From Rhodanobacter humi (GTDB lineage: Bacteria; Pseudomonadota; Gammaproteobacteria; Xanthomonadales; Rhodanobacteraceae): a DNA stretch of 64,000 bases. Every line of letters starts with the position of its first letter. Position 1 is the stretch's first letter. Location: contig NZ_JBGBPY010000001.1 of the NCBI RefSeq assembly GCF_041107455.1, positions 1-64,000 on the forward strand, written 5' to 3'. Positions 27,129 through 37,410 of this stretch are shown piece by piece. Below the pieces are notes generated by a model. It searched no databases, had not been told where the DNA came from, and saw nothing but the letters and a program-made list of their open reading frames with translations. A program made the translations under genes and the position numbers.

Positions 27129-30122
27129 ATGCCTGTCAGCTATGTCACCGAGGAGCAGCGCGACAGCTATGGCCGATACAACGGCGAACCGTCTAGCGAC
27201 GAGCTGGCACGCTATTTCCATCTCGACGATGCTGACCGCGCGTACATCGCGCGCAAGCGCGGCCATGCCAATCGCTTGGGCATCGCGCTGCAGCTTACGA
27301 CACTCCGATACCTGGGAACATTCCTCGACGATCCGCTGGATCTGCCGCCACTGGTGCTATCCATCGTTGCTAGACAGTTGGGTATTACGGACACAGATCC
27401 CTCTCTCGATGACTACCGGACTGGTGAACTCAGGTGGGATCATCAGCGCGATATTTGTCGTCAGTATGGCTTCGTCGAAATCACCAAACCGCCCATCGGC
27501 TTTCGGTTGGGGCGCTGGCTGTATGCGTTGTGCTGGACGGGAACGGAGCGGCCCAGCGCTCTATTCGAGCGAGCCACAACATGGCTCCTGACGCACAAGG
27601 TACTGCTCCCCGGTCGCAGCACGCTCGAACGATTTGTCGCGAGTATAAAAAGTCGCGCCGAAGAGCGTCTATGGCGCCGTCTGGGTACCCGGCTCTCGGA
27701 TGCGCAGCATGAGCGTCTGGAACAGTTGCTGGCCGTGCCGACTGGCAGCCGCTATTCGCTTCTGGATCAATTGCGCTCAGGCCCCACCCGAGTCAGTGGC
27801 CCATCGCTCATTCAAACGCTGATGCGGCTTCGGGAGGTTCGGGAGCTCGGGATCGACCTACCCACCGTGTCGCATCTTCCGGCTAGTCGCGTCACAGCGC
27901 TGGCCCGCTTTGCGGGGGCCGCCAAAGCCAGCGCGGTGAGCCGCTTGCCCGAAGTACGTCGCCTCGCGACCCTTGTGGCATTCGTGCACTGCCTGGAAGC
28001 CACCGCACATGATGACGCCGTCGAAGTCCTTGAGATGCTGCTGCGGGATGTCTTTGCCACGGCACGAAAGGAAGACCGGAAAACGCGCTTGCGCACGCTG
28101 AAAGACCTCGATCGTGCAGCCACACTGCTGGCTGATGCCTGCCAAGTGGTGTTGGATACCTCGCTCCCTGACAAGACGCTGCGCAAGACCTTGTTCGCCA
28201 AGGTGCCTCGCGACATCCTCGCCCAGGCCCTTCAGGAAGTGAGTAACCTGGTGCGACCACCCGACGATGTCTTTTACAGCGAGCTGAGTGAGCGCTATCG
28301 GCGCATCCGTCGCTTTCTACCCTTTGTCTTGGAGAACCTGCGCTTTGGGGCGAGCCCCGCAGGTGAGGCCGTGGTCGCCGCCTATGAATGGCTTCGCTCG
28401 CACCCCGGGCGATTCAAGGCCGACGATGATGTCCCGCGCGATGTCATTCGCAAGCGCTGGCAGCGCTACGCGATTCGCGACGACGACACCATCGATCACC
28501 GTGCTTACACTTTCTGCGTGCTCGATGAATTGCATACATCATTGCGCCGACGCGATGTGTTCGTCACACCCAGTTGGAAGTATGCCGACCCGCGTGCAGG
28601 CTTGTTGAGCGGCAACGAGTGGGAGACAGCGCGCCCTATCATTTGCCGCACGCTCAGCTTGTCTCCGACGCCCTCATCGGCACTGGTCGCGATCACCAAA
28701 GAACTGGACGATACCTATCGCGCAGTAGTGTCCCGACTCCCGGACAATCCTGCGGTACGCTTCGAAGGCGAGAACGATCTGGTCGTCAGCTCCCTCGACA
28801 AGCTCGAAGAACCAGCGTCTTTGCTGGCCTTGCGTGCTGCGGTTAATGAGCGTCTGCCACGCGTGGACATTGAAGAGGTATTGCTGGAGATTGCGGCCCG
28901 TACCGGTTTCACCGATGCGTTCACCCATCTCACCGAGCGGTCTGCTCGTGCTGCGGATCTTCCGATTAGCCTCTGTGCCGTACTGCTGGCTGAGGCGAGC
29001 AACACGGGCTTCGAACCCCTCGTTCGTGCTGACATCGCCGCCCTGAAACGATCACGTCTGTCGTGGGTCGACCAAAACTACCTCCGCAACGACACCCTGG
29101 TCTCGGCAAATGCCATCCTGGTGGCGGCCCAGAACCGGTCGGCGCTGGCCCATCAGTGGGGCGGTGGCGACGTGGCGTCAGCCGACGGCATGCGTTTCGT
29201 CGTTCCCGTGCGTACCGTGCATGCGGCCCCCAATCCGAAGTATTTTGGCCGGGAACGCGGCATCACTTGGTATAACCTGATCTCCGACCAGTTCAGCGGC
29301 CTCAATCACATCGCCGTACCGGGCACGCTGCGCGACAGCTTGATCTTGCTGGGCGTGGTGCTCGAACAGCCTACCGAATTGCAGCCAACCCAAATCATGA
29401 CCGACACCGGCGCGTACAGCGACGTGGTGTTCGGGTTGTTCCGACTCCTGGGGTACCGGTTCTGTCCTCGATTGGCTGACGTCGGCGGCACGCGATTCTG
29501 GCGCATCGATCCCGAAGCCGATTACGGCGCCCTTAATGCCGTTGCCCGCCAGCGGGTGAAATTGTCATTGATCGAGGAGCAGTGGGACGACATCCTGCGA
29601 CTGGTGGGCTCGCTGAAACTGGGTCGTGTGCCGGCCAACGGCATCATGCGAACCTTGCAGATCGGCGACCGTCCGACCCGTCTGGCCCAGGCCTTGGCTG
29701 AGTTCGGAAGGATCGAAAAGACCCTGCACACGCTGACCTATATCGATGATGAAGCAAAGCGACGTAGCACGTTGACCCAACTCAACCGTGGCGAAGGGCG
29801 CCACAGTGTGGCGCGCGCCATTTTTCACGGGAAACGCGGCGAACTACGGCAGCGCTACCAAGAAGGTCAGGAAGATCAACTGGGCGCGCTCGGCCTAGTG
29901 CTCAACATCGTTGTCTTGTGGAACACCATCTATATGGAGGCTGCATTGGAACAGTTACGTCAAGAAGGTTTTCCCGTGCGCGATGAAGATGTCGCGCGAC
30001 TCTCGCCGCTTACCCATGACCACATCAACATGCACGGTCGATATTCCTTTGCCGTACCCGAAGCAGTTGCGCGCGGGGAACTGCGCCCGCTACGGGATCC
30101 TGATGATAGGGAAGGCGATTGA
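27129..30122 (+). CDS. tnpA: Tn3-family transposase
   Basis: The 997-residue product is full length for TnpA. The N-terminus is the DUF4158 DNA-binding region (SYVTEEQRDSYGRYNGEPSS). The C-terminal DDE domain is visible: MTDTGAYSDVVFGLF, PRLADVGGTRFW, then the catalytic Glu region QEDQLGALGLVLN and the closing THDHINMHGRYSF. It performs replicative cut-and-join at 38-base terminal repeats. No resolvase gene or res site is adjacent. A right-end inverted repeat lies 60 bases after the stop; I found no matching left end in the 108 bases upstream. Confidence 0.93.
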   Translation: MPVSYVTEEQRDSYGRYNGEPSSDELARYFHLDDADRAYIARKRGHANRLGIALQLTTLRYLGTFLDDPLDLPPLVLSIVARQLGITDTDPSLDDYRTGELRWDHQRDICRQYGFVEITKPPIGFRLGRWLYALCWTGTERPSALFERATTWLLTHKVLLPGRSTLERFVASIKSRAEERLWRRLGTRLSDAQHERLEQLLAVPTGSRYSLLDQLRSGPTRVSGPSLIQTLMRLREVRELGIDLPTVSHLPASRVTALARFAGAAKASAVSRLPEVRRLATLVAFVHCLEATAHDDAVEVLEMLLRDVFATARKEDRKTRLRTLKDLDRAATLLADACQVVLDTSLPDKTLRKTLFAKVPRDILAQALQEVSNLVRPPDDVFYSELSERYRRIRRFLPFVLENLRFGASPAGEAVVAAYEWLRSHPGRFKADDDVPRDVIRKRWQRYAIRDDDTIDHRAYTFCVLDELHTSLRRRDVFVTPSWKYADPRAGLLSGNEWETARPIICRTLSLSPTPSSALVAITKELDDTYRAVVSRLPDNPAVRFEGENDLVVSSLDKLEEPASLLALRAAVNERLPRVDIEEVLLEIAARTGFTDAFTHLTERSARAADLPISLCAVLLAEASNTGFEPLVRADIAALKRSRLSWVDQNYLRNDTLVSANAILVAAQNRSALAHQWGGGDVASADGMRFVVPVRTVHAAPNPKYFGRERGITWYNLISDQFSGLNHIAVPGTLRDSLILLGVVLEQPTELQPTQIMTDTGAYSDVVFGLFRLLGYRFCPRLADVGGTRFWRIDPEADYGALNAVARQRVKLSLIEEQWDDILRLVGSLKLGRVPANGIMRTLQIGDRPTRLAQALAEFGRIEKTLHTLTYIDDEAKRRSTLTQLNRGEGRHSVARAIFHGKRGELRQRYQEGQEDQLGALGLVLNIVVLWNTIYMEAALEQLRQEGFPVRDEDVARLSPLTHDHINMHGRYSFAVPEAVARGELRPLRDPDDREGD

Positions 30123-30182
30123 GAAGGGGCTGCCTCGGGAGGCGCGCTCCGCTATCCATATGGTTTCTATGGATAAATTGAC

Positions 30183-30220
30183 CTTATCCCGGTTTTTCGT
30201 TCCATTGCTCCCCAAACCCC
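30183..30220 (+). repeat. Right terminal inverted repeat of Tn3-family element
   Basis: The 38 bases end in TTTTTCGTTCCATTGCTCCC then CAAACCCC. This matches the outward end pattern of Tn3 (TTTTCGTTCCACTGAGCGTC then AGACCCC) and sits 60 bases after tnpA. The adjacent five bases GTGTC (30221-30225) would be one copy of the target duplication. Confidence 0.78.
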
Positions 30221-30381
30221 GTGTCCATCGAGAACAGCCAAGCAAGGGCGATGCCAAGCCACCGTAGCAGTTTCTCTAATTTGACATAATATACATTATG
30301 CGCAATCAAGAACTTGATCCTCGTGCGATGGATCACGGATCGCAAGCGACCGCATGTCGGGTCTCAGATGGAAAGCCAATA

Positions 30382-30417
30382 AGAAAAGCCCCGCAGGAAA
30401 CCCATCGGGGCTTTTCT
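30382..30417 (-). terminator. Rho-independent terminator of the H-NS-like gene
   Basis: An 11-base perfect stem (AGAAAAGCCCC with GGGGCTTTTCT) around a 14-base loop, followed on the reverse strand by a T-rich run (CTTTTCTTAT). It lies 22 bases after the stop of the leftward H-NS-like gene. Confidence 0.9.
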
Positions 30418-30438
30418 TTCCGTGCCTGACGCCAGCCC

Positions 30439-30855
30439 CTACTTCTTGGCTGCCTTCTTCGCCGGAACCTTCCTTGCGGCTTTCACCGCCTTCTTTGCGA
30501 GCGCGGCCTTGGGCGAAGCGCCTGCGATCAAGAGGCTCTCCGCCGTGACACCTTTCTTCTTCAGGGCCTGGTTGAACCACACAGGGTGCTTGCCACGGCC
30601 GGACCATGTCTGGGCCGGGTTCTCCGGGTTGCGGTACTTGGGTGCTACGGCTGCTGCCTTCGACCCCTTTGCGCCCTTGCCACCACGGGTCGGAAAGACG
30701 TCCGACAGGGTCAGCCCGGCGCCTGCCAGAACCGCATCGATCTTGGCGCGCACTTCCCTGACGTGATTCTTCCGTGCAGATTCCATTTGCGCTTCGGCAC
30801 TCTTGATGAGCGCTTGGAGTTCAGAGGGAGAGAGCGAGTCGAGATTAATAGCCAT
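30439..30855 (-). CDS. H-NS-family nucleoid protein
   Basis: The 138-residue protein has an N-terminal oligomerisation helix (LSPSELQALIKSAEAQMESA) and the H-NS C-terminal DNA-binding motif (KYRNPENPAQTWSGRGKHPVW). A Lys/Ala-rich tail (AKKAVKAARKVPAKKAAKK) follows, like the histone-H1-like tails of other betaproteobacterial and xanthomonad H-NS proteins. It would bind and silence AT-rich or foreign DNA. It sits right outside the transposon end, with its own terminator. Confidence 0.88.
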   Translation of the reverse strand: MAINLDSLSPSELQALIKSAEAQMESARKNHVREVRAKIDAVLAGAGLTLSDVFPTRGGKGAKGSKAAAVAPKYRNPENPAQTWSGRGKHPVWFNQALKKKGVTAESLLIAGASPKAALAKKAVKAARKVPAKKAAKK

Positions 30856-31248
30856 GTGGGTTCTCTGGGTTGGGTCAGCAGCCCTAGCCTACGAGAAATT
30901 TGCCTCAAGCAACACATAAAAGGGCGGTCTTGGAGGGATGACGGGCCGAGATCATCGGTAAGGCCTGCTTCAGAGCGAAGGTTGCCTCTTCCCCGCCCTC
31001 GATAACACGGGCTAATCAGCCAAGCTGCCCAAACTGAGCTCTTTGGGCCGGGTTGGTGAAAAAGGACGTCACCCCTTGAATGACTCCGACGGCCATTGAC
31101 CATGGGCGTTGGGACGGCTTCGTATCGCGGGCTTACATCATGCCCGGAACGGGATGGTTGACGTAGAGCTTTCCGAGTGAAGGAAGGCCCCCTCCGATTG
31201 AGGGGGCCTTTACGGTCCGGCCATGCGTTGCCACATCGGCCCACGGTC
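30856..31248. other. Intergenic stretch
   Basis: These 393 bases hold the promoter of the H-NS-like gene and a terminator-like stem at 31184-31210. Short open frames here have no coding character. Confidence 0.4.
31184..31210. terminator. Stem-loop between H-NS and SnoaL-like genes
   Basis: Ten-base stem AAGGCCCCCT with AGGGGGCCTT around a seven-base loop. It lies 39 bases downstream of the leftward SnoaL-like gene, reading out of that operon, so it is a likely terminator for it. Confidence 0.75.
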
Positions 31249-31698
31249 TCAGGAAGACAGATGGATGTGCCGCAGCTGCCAGCTACCGTTGTCACTGGTC
31301 CAAATCATTGTGAATGGCGCCCGAAGTTCGGTAGATGGCTTGTCCTTCGGGCCAACCGAACCGACACGCACACCCGTTACGACCGCGGTACTACCGAAGC
31401 GTTGGACGTTTAGTTCTTCGGCGCGGAGCCCGATCATCGCCTCCGAATTGAACAGCGCCTCAAATGCCGCGGGCTTCAGGACGTGAACCGAAGGTGCCGA
31501 CGGGCTGACCTCGGTGAATCCGGCCGCAGTAACGTAGCGAAGGACGCCAGCCAGATCCCGTGCAGTCATACGTGCGTAGAGGTCGACCGCGGCAGCAGCG
31601 ACATCGATTTCAGCGGCTGCCTTGCCGGCCGTCGAAGCCGCCGGTGCCTCCGCGGCCAACACGACGCCGGCGTCGCGCCGAGGGATGGCCGCGTTCAC
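31249..31698 (-). CDS. NTF2/SnoaL-like small protein
   Basis: The 149-residue product has about 35 residues of Ala-rich leader, then an NTF2-like cone fold (AAAVDLYARMTARDLAGVLRY, FTEVSPSAP, APFTMIWTSDNGSWQLRHIHLS). These folds bind small hydrophobic molecules or act in isomerase-type reactions. It overlaps the stop of the HbpS/GlcG-like gene by four bases, so the two are co-translated. No substrate can be assigned. Confidence 0.65.
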   Translation of the reverse strand: MNAAIPRRDAGVVLAAEAPAASTAGKAAAEIDVAAAAVDLYARMTARDLAGVLRYVTAAGFTEVSPSAPSVHVLKPAAFEALFNSEAMIGLRAEELNVQRFGSTAVVTGVRVGSVGPKDKPSTELRAPFTMIWTSDNGSWQLRHIHLSS

Positions 31699-32138
31699 TG
31701 GACGACCTCGAAACCGGCAGCCTTGAGCGCGGCCACCGCCACGTCGTGGTCCTGCTGGGCGTTGCCACCGGAGATGCCGATGCCGCCGACCACGCCACCG
31801 CCCACCACGATGGGAACACCTCCGCCCACCGGCATGACGCGCGGGTGGTTGGCCAGCGGAGCCGTGGCCGGCTGAGCGACGACCTGGTTCCAGATCATCG
31901 TGTCCAGACCGAAGGACGCGGCAGTCCAGGCCTTGTTAATGGCCACTTCGGCGGCTAGGAACGGCGTGGCGTCGGCGCGCTCGAAGGCGACTAGGTGGCC
32001 ACCTTCGTCGGTGACCGCAATGGCCAGGTTCAGGCCAATCCGGGTAGCCGCGTCGCGTGCAGCGATGGCGAGTGCCAGCGCGCTATCGCGGGTGATGGAA
32101 GCCTTGGTTTTGACTTGGGTAGCGTTGCTCTGAGCCAT
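31695..32138 (-). CDS. HbpS/GlcG-family protein
   Basis: The 147-residue product matches the GlcG/HbpS (DUF336) fold: LALAIAARDAATRIGLNLAIAV, the DEGGHLVAFERADATPFL segment, and the Gly-rich end (GGGVPIVVGGGVVGGIGISGG). Family members include heme-binding HbpS and subunits of small-molecule metabolic clusters. It lies 83 bases after the dehydrogenase gene and overlaps the SnoaL-like gene. A redox or oxidative-stress role is inferred from context. Confidence 0.8.
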   Translation of the reverse strand: MAQSNATQVKTKASITRDSALALAIAARDAATRIGLNLAIAVTDEGGHLVAFERADATPFLAAEVAINKAWTAASFGLDTMIWNQVVAQPATAPLANHPRVMPVGGGVPIVVGGGVVGGIGISGGNAQQDHDVAVAALKAAGFEVVQ

Positions 32139-32221
32139 GATGAATGTCCTCTGGTTGAAGTTGACGAGGGTGAAACAACCGAAGTTGTGCGCTTGGGTGC
32201 CTGGTCGAGCTGCGCTCGATA

Positions 32222-33232
32222 TCAGAAGCCTTCGAGCACGATCTTGCCGACGGCCTTGCCGCTTTCGATCAGCGCATGCGCGCGGGTCAGGTTTTCTGCG
32301 CTGATGCGACCGAAGCCGGCGTTGGCGGTCGTCTTGACGCGGCCGGAGTCGACCAGGTCGGCTACGCGCCCCAGCAGAGCGCCCTGCTCTTGCATGTCCG
32401 GCGTCTCGAACATCGAGCGCGTGAACATCAGCTCCCAGTGCAGCGACAGCGACTTGCTCTTGAGCGCAAGCGGGTCCAGCCCTTCCATGTCGTCGATGAC
32501 GGCCAGCGCGCCCTGCGGCTTCAGGCTTTGGATGATCTCTTGGTAGTGCGTGCCGGTCTGCGTGAGCGAGGCCACGTAGTCGACTTGCGCGATGCCGGCC
32601 GAGCGCAGCGCCTGCGACAGCGGCTTAGAGTGATCGATGACCGCGTGCGCGCCCAGTTCCAGGCACCATTCGCGCGACTCCGGACGCGACGCCGTGGCGA
32701 TCACGCGCAGCCGGGTCAGCTGCCGGGCCAGTTGGATCAGGATCGAGCCCACGCCGCCGGCGCCGCCCACGACCATCAGCGTCTGGCCCTCGCCACCGCC
32801 TTGAGCGATGCGCAGCCGATCGAACAGCAGCTCCCACGCGGTGATGGCCGTCAGCGGCAGCGCCGCGGCTTGCGCATCCGAAAGCGACGTGGGCGCCTTG
32901 GAAACAATGCGCGCGTCCACCGCATGCAACTCGCTGTTGGCGCCCGGGCGCTTGATCGAGCCGGCGTACCAGACACGGTCGCCGACCGCAAAGCCGGTTG
33001 CCTGTGCGCCGACGGCCTCGACCACGCCAGCGGCATCCCAGCCGAGCACCTTGACCTCGCCGACGGCCGGCGCGCTTCCGGCGCGCACCTTGGTGTCGAC
33101 CGGATTGACCGAGACCGCGTGCACGCGCACCAGCAGGTCGCGCGGGCCGGGCAACGGCGCGGGCAGCTCCACGTCCTCGAGCGCCTTGGGTGCGTTGATG
33201 GGCAGGTTCTTGCGATAGCCAACGGCTTTCAT
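32222..33232 (-). CDS. Zinc-free alcohol dehydrogenase / NADPH:quinone reductase family (MDR)
   Basis: The 336-residue product is a zinc-type ADH-like medium-chain reductase without the catalytic zinc ligands. It has the GroES-like N-domain (DLLVRVHAVSVNPVDTKVRAG) and the NADPH-binding motif GGAGGVGSILIQLA. The family reduces quinones or enones. It is divergent from a LysR gene across a 77-base promoter region; this pairing usually means the LysR regulator controls the reductase. Confidence 0.85.
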   Translation of the reverse strand: MKAVGYRKNLPINAPKALEDVELPAPLPGPRDLLVRVHAVSVNPVDTKVRAGSAPAVGEVKVLGWDAAGVVEAVGAQATGFAVGDRVWYAGSIKRPGANSELHAVDARIVSKAPTSLSDAQAAALPLTAITAWELLFDRLRIAQGGGEGQTLMVVGGAGGVGSILIQLARQLTRLRVIATASRPESREWCLELGAHAVIDHSKPLSQALRSAGIAQVDYVASLTQTGTHYQEIIQSLKPQGALAVIDDMEGLDPLALKSKSLSLHWELMFTRSMFETPDMQEQGALLGRVADLVDSGRVKTTANAGFGRISAENLTRAHALIESGKAVGKIVLEGF

Positions 33233-33271
33233 GGCGCTCTTTCCTTCCAGATGATGTCGGTGGAATGCAAT

Positions 33272-33288
33272 GTAGGTAGTATTCCTAC
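33272..33288. promoter_or_regulatory. LysR-type operator candidate
   Basis: The dyad GTAGG-N7-CCTAC lies midway between the divergent dehydrogenase and LysR genes. A short dyad at this place fits the recognition site of a LysR regulator. Confidence 0.5.
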
Positions 33289-33309
33289 ACTTGATAAGAC
33301 GGCATTACG

Positions 33310-34242
33310 ATGTTTCACTTTCAAACTAGAATTGAAAATATCAGTGACCTCCAGGTGCTGCTCCACACGGTCAGCGGGGGATCGTTGACCGCAGCGGCTC
33401 GGACACTCGGCATCACGCCAGCGGCGGCCAGCGCAACGCTGAAGCGGCTCGAGGCTCAACTGGGCACGCGGCTGTTCGAACGCTCCACCCGTGCGATGCG
33501 GCTTACGCCGCCGGGTCAAATCCTGCTGGAGTACGCTCAGCGCGCGTTCGAGCTGCTTGCAGAGGGCGAATCCCAGCTCGATGCCGAACGCGGCGCACTG
33601 GTGGGCACCGTGCGTATCTCGGCACCGTCGGACCTTGCCCGGACCGTGCTGATGCCCATGCTTGATGAGTTCTTGCAGCTTCACCCCGGGGTGAAGCTGG
33701 CGCTCAATGTTGGCGACCGCGTACTCGACGTGCTGCGAGACGAGGTGGATTTGGCTATTCGGTACGGCGAGCTGAGCGACTCACGCCTCGTGGCTCGGCG
33801 ACTTTCGCTTGAGCGCCCCGTCGTCAGTGCTTCTCCCGACTATTTGAGTCGTCGCGGCACACCACGCACGCCAACAGACTTGGTGGACCACAACTGCATC
33901 TCGTTCATTCGGGGCGGGCGCACATTCAGCTCGTGGCGCTTCGGTCAGAACGGCCAATGGACCACGGTAAGGGTCAGTGGCGACCGTGTCATGGATGACG
34001 CCTCGCTGGCACGCGAATGGGCCGTTTCGGGAGCGGGGATCATCTTCATGACGGAGATCGAACAGCGGCGTGATCTGCAAAGCGGCCATCTGGTGCGGCT
34101 ACTGACCGAATGGGAGACCGATCCGTATCCGTTGCATGCTCTGTTACCTAGCGGGCGCTTCGTCCCCAATCGGGTTCGCGCGCTCGTGGACTTCATCGCC
34201 GGGCGCTTTGCCGATTTCAGGCTTTCAAACGCCGGGCACTGA
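33310..34242 (+). CDS. LysR-family transcriptional regulator
   Basis: The 310-residue product has an N-terminal helix-turn-helix (LLHTVSGGSLTAAARTLGIT, then AAASATLKRLEAQLGTRLF) and a periplasmic-binding-like effector domain (GTVRISAPSDLARTVLMP, LAIRYGELSDSRLVARRL). It resembles the CrgA/DmlR subgroup that governs adjacent reductases. It is divergent from the quinone-reductase-like gene. Confidence 0.9.
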   Translation: MFHFQTRIENISDLQVLLHTVSGGSLTAAARTLGITPAAASATLKRLEAQLGTRLFERSTRAMRLTPPGQILLEYAQRAFELLAEGESQLDAERGALVGTVRISAPSDLARTVLMPMLDEFLQLHPGVKLALNVGDRVLDVLRDEVDLAIRYGELSDSRLVARRLSLERPVVSASPDYLSRRGTPRTPTDLVDHNCISFIRGGRTFSSWRFGQNGQWTTVRVSGDRVMDDASLAREWAVSGAGIIFMTEIEQRRDLQSGHLVRLLTEWETDPYPLHALLPSGRFVPNRVRALVDFIAGRFADFRLSNAGH

Positions 34243-34338
34243 GGAAGGCATCCAGTGGCCGGAGTTAATAAGGTCGCTCCTGATCGCGCAAATGCTTGGT
34301 GTCGTACCCCTGATAACCCGCTCTAATCACCCTCTCAG

Positions 34339-37300
34339 TCATCTGAAGTCCCGGCTTCGTACATCCAGGCTGCTCAGCAGCGGCGTCAGGTCATGCAGGT
34401 TGCGGGCTATCAGGTGGCGCACGCCGCTCTCGGCTTCCAGCTTGCCTTCCACCATCAACAAGCGCGACTCCAGGAAGGGGCGACGCTGCCGCTCGGCCAA
34501 CTGGCGCCAGACCACCACGTTGATCATGCCGTGTTCGTCTTCCAGTGTGACGAAGGTGACGCCACTGGCGGTCTGCGGCCGCTGGCGGCCGACCACCAGT
34601 CCGGCCACGACGATGTGGCGCCCGGGTGGGATGGCCACCAACTCCTTCGAGCTGCGGCAGCGCCGCACGCGCAGTTGTGCACGCAGCAAGGCCATCGGGT
34701 GGCGCTCCAGCGTGGTGCCGAGCGTGGCGTAGTCCGCCTGGAGATCCTCGCCGATACCAGGCAACGGCAAGACCACTGGCTGCTCACGTGGCTGCGTGGC
34801 TGCACCAAACAGGGGACGTTGTTCCTCCACGCCGGCTACCGCCCAGCGCGCCCGGTGCCGATGGCCGGCCAAGCCGCGTAGCGTGCCGGCGTCGGCCAGC
34901 CGCTCACGCGCGCGAGCGTCGAGTGCTGCCCGCTCGCACAGGTCGGCGATGTCGACGAATGCCTGCCCTGCCCTCGCCTGCTCGATTCGTCGTGCATCGT
35001 CCTCGGCCAATCCACGCACCATGCGCAGGCCCATGCGCAGTGCATGGCCGCCGCGCCGGTCGGGTTCCAACGTGCAGTCCCAGTCGCTGTGGCGCACATC
35101 CGCCGGCATCACCGCCACGCCATGGCGGCGCACGTCCTGCAGCAACTGATCGGGGCTGTAGAAGCCCATCGGTTGGCTGTTGATCAGCGCGCAGACGAAG
35201 GCCGCCGGGTAGTGGCGCTTGAGCCAGCAGCTGGCGTAGGTCAGCAGCGCGAAGCTGGCCGCGTGCGACTCGGGGAAGCCGTAGCTGCCGAAACCCTTGA
35301 TCTGCTCGAAGATGCGCGCGGCGAAGTCGGCCGAGTAGCCGCGTTCCAGCATGCCGCGGGTCAGCTTGTCGCGGTGGTGCTCCAGTCCGCCATGGCGTTT
35401 CCATGCCGCCATCGAGCGACGCAGGTCGTCCGATTCGCCCGGCGTGTAGCCGGCCGCGACCACCGCTAGCTGCATCACCTGCTCCTGAAACAACGGCACG
35501 CCGAGCGTGCGCTCGAACACCTTGCGCAACGCCTCCGAGGGGTAGCTCACCGGCTCCTCGCCGGTGCGCCGGCGCAGGTAGGGATGCACCATGTCGCCCT
35601 GGATCGGCCCCGGCCGCACGATCGCCACCTCGATCACCAGGTCGTAGAAGTTGCGCGGCCTGAGCCGCGGCAGCATCGCCATCTGCGCCCGCGACTCGAT
35701 CTGGAACACGCCGATGGTGTCGGCCCTGCCGATCATCGCGTAGGTGTCGGGATCCTCTGGCGGGATGGTCGCCAGCGTCAGCGACCGTCCGTGATGGCGT
35801 TCGACCAGATCGAGGCAGCGGCGCAAGGCGCTCAGCATGCCCAGCGCCAGGATGTCGACCTTGAGCAGGCCCACCGCATCCAGATCGTCCTTGTCCCACT
35901 GCACCACCGTGCGGCCTTCCATGGTCGCGTTCTCCACCGGCACCAGATCGTGCAGCGGCTGCTCGGAGATCACGAAGCCGCCCGGATGCTGCGACAGGTG
36001 ACGCGGGAAGCCGATCAACTCGGCGGTGAGCACCAGCACCCGGCGCAGCAGTGGGCTGTCCGGATCAAAGCCCTGCTCGCGCAACTGCGTGGCCGGTGGC
36101 AGCGCATCGCTCCAGTGCCCGAAGCAGCGGGCCAGTGCGTCGACCTGGTCGGGTGGCAGCCCCAGCACGCGGGCCACGTCGCGCACGGCGCCGGCGCCGT
36201 GATAGGTGCTGGCCACCGCGGTGATCGCCGCCCGATGACGTCCGTAGCGTGCGAACACGTACTGGATGACTTCCTCGCGCCGCTCGTGCTCGAAGTCGAC
36301 GTCGATGTCGGGCGGCTCGTCGCGCTCCTTCGAAACGAAGCGCTCGAACAGCATGCCGATGCGGTCGGGGTCGATCTCGGTAATGCCCAGTGCATAGCAG
36401 ACCACCGAGTTCGCGGCCGAGCCGCGCCCCTGGCAGAGAATGTTCCGGCTGCGGGCATGGCGCACGATGTCGTGCACGGTGAGGAAGTAGCTCTCGTAGC
36501 CGAGCTCGGCGATCAGCGCCAGCTCCTTCTCGACCAGGTCCCGCGCCTTCGTCGGGATGCCGCCCGGCCAGCGCCAGCGCAGGCCCTGCTCGGTCAACTC
36601 GCGCAGCCAGGAGGCTGGCGTGTGCCCATCAGGCACCAGCTCTCTCGGGTACTGGTAGCGCAATTGGCCGAGGTCGAACGTGCAGCGCCGGGCGATGCGC
36701 ACAGACTCCACCCGCAGCTCGGAGGAATACAGTTCCGCCAGCGCAGACAGCGGCCGCAGATGGCGCTCGCCATTGGGAAATAGCCGATCGCCAGCCTCGG
36801 CTACGGTGGTGTGGTGTCGGATCGCCGTCATCACATCCTGCAGCGCACGGCGCCCGCGCGCATGCATGTGCACGTCGCCGGCAGCGACCAGCGGCAACTG
36901 CAGCGACTGGCCCAGAGCCTGCAACCGTGTCAGCCGTGCCGCGTCGTCGGGACCACGATGCAGTTCCACCGCGATCCACAGCCGTTGCGGGAAGCGTGTG
37001 CGCAGCCAATTCCCTTCCCGCGTGTCGTCCGGATCGTCCGGCACCCACAGAGCGAGCAGGCCATCCGTCGTGTCCGGAAAATCCTCCCGCAGCAGCCGAT
37101 AGCTGCCCTTGGGCGCACGCCGGCGTGCAGCGGTGACGAGTCGGCACAGCACCCGGTAGCCCGCGATGTTCTCCACCAGCAGCACCAGTTTCGCGCCGCG
37201 ATCGATGCGCACTTCGCTGCCCACGACCAAGGGAAGGTCCACCGCCTTCGCGGCCTGCCAGGCCCGCACGATGCCGGCCAGCGTGCACTCGTCGGTGATC

Positions 37301-37410
37301 GCCAGCGCCTGATAGCCGTGATGCTTCGCGCGTTCGAACAGCTCCTGCGCGCTCGACGCCCCGCGCTGGAAGCTGAAGTTCGACAGACAGTGCAGCTCGG
37401 CGTAGCTCAT
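34339..37410 (-). CDS. dnaE2: Error-prone DNA polymerase DnaE2
   Basis: The 1023-residue C-family polymerase carries the PHP domain ([20 protein letters not shown]; the first metal His is Leu, as usual in DnaE2). The palm acidic motif [15 protein letters not shown] and a C-terminal OB fold ([19 protein letters not shown]) follow. It performs SOS-induced translesion synthesis with ImuA and ImuB. The ATG at 37410 gives the conserved MSYAELHC start and overlaps the imuB stop by four bases. The longer open frame upstream is the antisense reading of imuB. Confidence 0.94.
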   Translation of the reverse strand: MSYAELHCLSNFSFQRGASSAQELFERAKHHGYQALAITDECTLAGIVRAWQAAKAVDLPLVVGSEVRIDRGAKLVLLVENIAGYRVLCRLVTAARRRAPKGSYRLLREDFPDTTDGLLALWVPDDPDDTREGNWLRTRFPQRLWIAVELHRGPDDAARLTRLQALGQSLQLPLVAAGDVHMHARGRRALQDVMTAIRHHTTVAEAGDRLFPNGERHLRPLSALAELYSSELRVESVRIARRCTFDLGQLRYQYPRELVPDGHTPASWLRELTEQGLRWRWPGGIPTKARDLVEKELALIAELGYESYFLTVHDIVRHARSRNILCQGRGSAANSVVCYALGITEIDPDRIGMLFERFVSKERDEPPDIDVDFEHERREEVIQYVFARYGRHRAAITAVASTYHGAGAVRDVARVLGLPPDQVDALARCFGHWSDALPPATQLREQGFDPDSPLLRRVLVLTAELIGFPRHLSQHPGGFVISEQPLHDLVPVENATMEGRTVVQWDKDDLDAVGLLKVDILALGMLSALRRCLDLVERHHGRSLTLATIPPEDPDTYAMIGRADTIGVFQIESRAQMAMLPRLRPRNFYDLVIEVAIVRPGPIQGDMVHPYLRRRTGEEPVSYPSEALRKVFERTLGVPLFQEQVMQLAVVAAGYTPGESDDLRRSMAAWKRHGGLEHHRDKLTRGMLERGYSADFAARIFEQIKGFGSYGFPESHAASFALLTYASCWLKRHYPAAFVCALINSQPMGFYSPDQLLQDVRRHGVAVMPADVRHSDWDCTLEPDRRGGHALRMGLRMVRGLAEDDARRIEQARAGQAFVDIADLCERAALDARARERLADAGTLRGLAGHRHRARWAVAGVEEQRPLFGAATQPREQPVVLPLPGIGEDLQADYATLGTTLERHPMALLRAQLRVRRCRSSKELVAIPPGRHIVVAGLVVGRQRPQTASGVTFVTLEDEHGMINVVVWRQLAERQRRPFLESRLLMVEGKLEAESGVRHLIARNLHDLTPLLSSLDVRSRDFR

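Larger units (their letters stand above)
30123..30438. other. Region between tnpA and the H-NS gene
   Basis: It contains the transposon end (30183-30220) and the terminator of the H-NS-like gene (30382-30417). The 160 bases between them show nothing else recognisable. Confidence 0.5.
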
